NCBI GenBank assembly: GCA_002914805.1
Contig: JXTB01000132.1
Location: 731,804-795,803 of the forward strand
From: Parasponia andersonii
Taxonomy: Eukaryota > Streptophyta > Magnoliopsida > Rosales > Cannabaceae
Length of the DNA stretch: 64,000 nucleotides
Direction: 5' to 3'
In this document: piece by piece, positions 63,250 to 64,000 of the stretch
How positions within the stretch are numbered: the first letter of the stretch is position 1
Layout of the letters: each line of letters begins with the position of its first letter
Notes under the pieces: generated by a model
The model's database searches: none
What the model was told of the DNA's origin: nothing
What the model saw: the letters and a program-made list of their open reading frames with translations, nothing else
Made by a program: the position numbers and the translations under genes

Positions 63250-64000
63250 GAAAACTCATAGTTTAGTGAGTATTTAAGGCTTCTTTTCGATTCTTCACTC
63301 ATTTTCTCTAACTCTTTCCACTAAAATCACTTTCTCTCTTACCCTCTCTTCTCTTCTTTCTCTCTAGATTACTCAATATTCTTCTAACCATAGTGAATTT
63401 TATTACTTTTTCTCTCTTATTCACTAATTTTCATACTCTTTTGATACCAAAATCAAATTTTGCATCTTCTTGCGACCCTAGAATCTGAAATTCCTTTGAG
63501 TCATTATTTTTTCATCTCATCTCTTATCAAATAGCTCTTAGAAAGGGAAATCCAAGATGTAAAGGCAGGAAAATTCGAGTAGAGGAATTTGAACAATGCA
63601 CCAAAGCAAGGTTTGATTTTCTTCTTTTAGAGTCACCTGCTCTTATATCTAAATATAAAGAGATTTCGCTAAGAAAATCATTTTTAGAGACTCAGATTAT
63701 GTCAATACCTGTGCTAATATATCTAGGGACAAAATGCTATATATTGTTCCCTTAAAAGAATTGATTTGAACAACTTCTAGTGGACCTTTTTCATTTACCT
63801 TTAGGAGATTACAAGTTCCTCATAACTAATTCTTGGCCTATGATTGATGATTTTGACCTTCAAGAAGCCCTACTGAGAGCTTGCTCTCCTGATAGTTTTC
63901 AGCCTAAGCCTCATGTCACTGATTTTACTCTAGAAACTAGGATTGTGTTCTAATTTGTGTCTCAAAATATGATTACTCGAGGTCGCTATAGTGATGCACC
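63250..64000 (+). pseudogene. SIRE-like 3' region with promoter-like start and ORF remnant
   Basis: GAGTATTTAAGGC near 63268 looks like a TATA box. A pyrimidine-rich leader (CTCATTTTCTCTAACTCTTTC and following) comes next, and then from about 63540 an open-frame remnant with wording such as ARFDFLLLESPALISKYKEI and TRGRYSDA. It is not a pol domain. SIRE-type elements can carry an extra 3' frame (sometimes called envelope-like) and I infer this is its remnant, but I cannot assign a family from sequence alone. It runs off the window and is broken. Confidence 0.5.

Larger units (their letters stand above)
61116..64000 (+). mobile_element. SIRE-like copia remnant, runs off the right edge
   Basis: Gag-like pieces (61117-61540), a reverse transcriptase and RNase H region (61560-62985) and a distinct 3' region (63158-64000) are present. 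The wording [11 protein letters not shown]...YVDDIIFGATN...HIDIRHHFF is typical of SIRE/Maximus-type copia elements. The 5' LTR and most of gag, protease and integrase are not seen next to it. The element has over ten breaks and is a fossil. Confidence 0.85.

Overview
The window is a piece of AT-rich plant (flowering-plant type) nuclear DNA made almost entirely of nested LTR retrotransposons. I find no intact host gene, no rRNA or tRNA gene and no CRISPR array. The plant origin is inferred from the element lineages: Athila-type Ty3/gypsy, Tekay-type chromovirus, and Ty1/copia elements with UBN2-type or SIRE-type gag. All of them lie on the + strand, except for one LTR at the left edge.

Layout. 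1-1134 holds part of a minus-strand copia-type LTR, and 1135-4480 is unassigned and very AT-rich. From about 4481 to 19155 lies a copia remnant (C1). It is split by a structurally complete Athila-type element (Athila-1, 7200-17266, target duplication TCCAT). From about 19200 to 29519 lies the 3' part of a second, older Athila-type element (Athila-2). Its pol holds a 2.2-kb solo LTR (21848-24043, duplication TAAGA), and its 3' LTR holds a copia solo LTR (26981-28644). 29520-31840 is unassigned and is the best place to look for host sequence. 31860-33662 carries degenerate tandem repeats, including five units of about 75 bp. A second copia element (C2, 33663 to about 42660) sits in that array. 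C2 holds a Tekay-type solo LTR (36374-41348), which in turn holds another 2.1-kb solo LTR (38348-40464, duplication ATTCT).

42995-59165 is a gag-only, TR-GAG-like element (duplication CAATA) about 5.66 kb long without its insert. The insert is a 10.5-kb Tekay-type chromovirus (45314-55820, duplication CATGG/CATGA). 59300-61115 carries two pieces of the same Tekay LTR family in swapped order. 61116-64000 is a SIRE-like copia remnant with a separate 3' region that has its own promoter-like signals.

How the parts relate. The gag-only element shares LTR blocks and gag features with the Athila-type elements, which suggests an Athila relative supplied its enzymes in trans. The nesting gives relative ages: the gag-only element predates the Tekay element inside it, C1 predates Athila-1, and Athila-1 is the youngest complete element by its LTR similarity. 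All coding regions are decayed fossils. Divergences are estimates by eye, not computed values.
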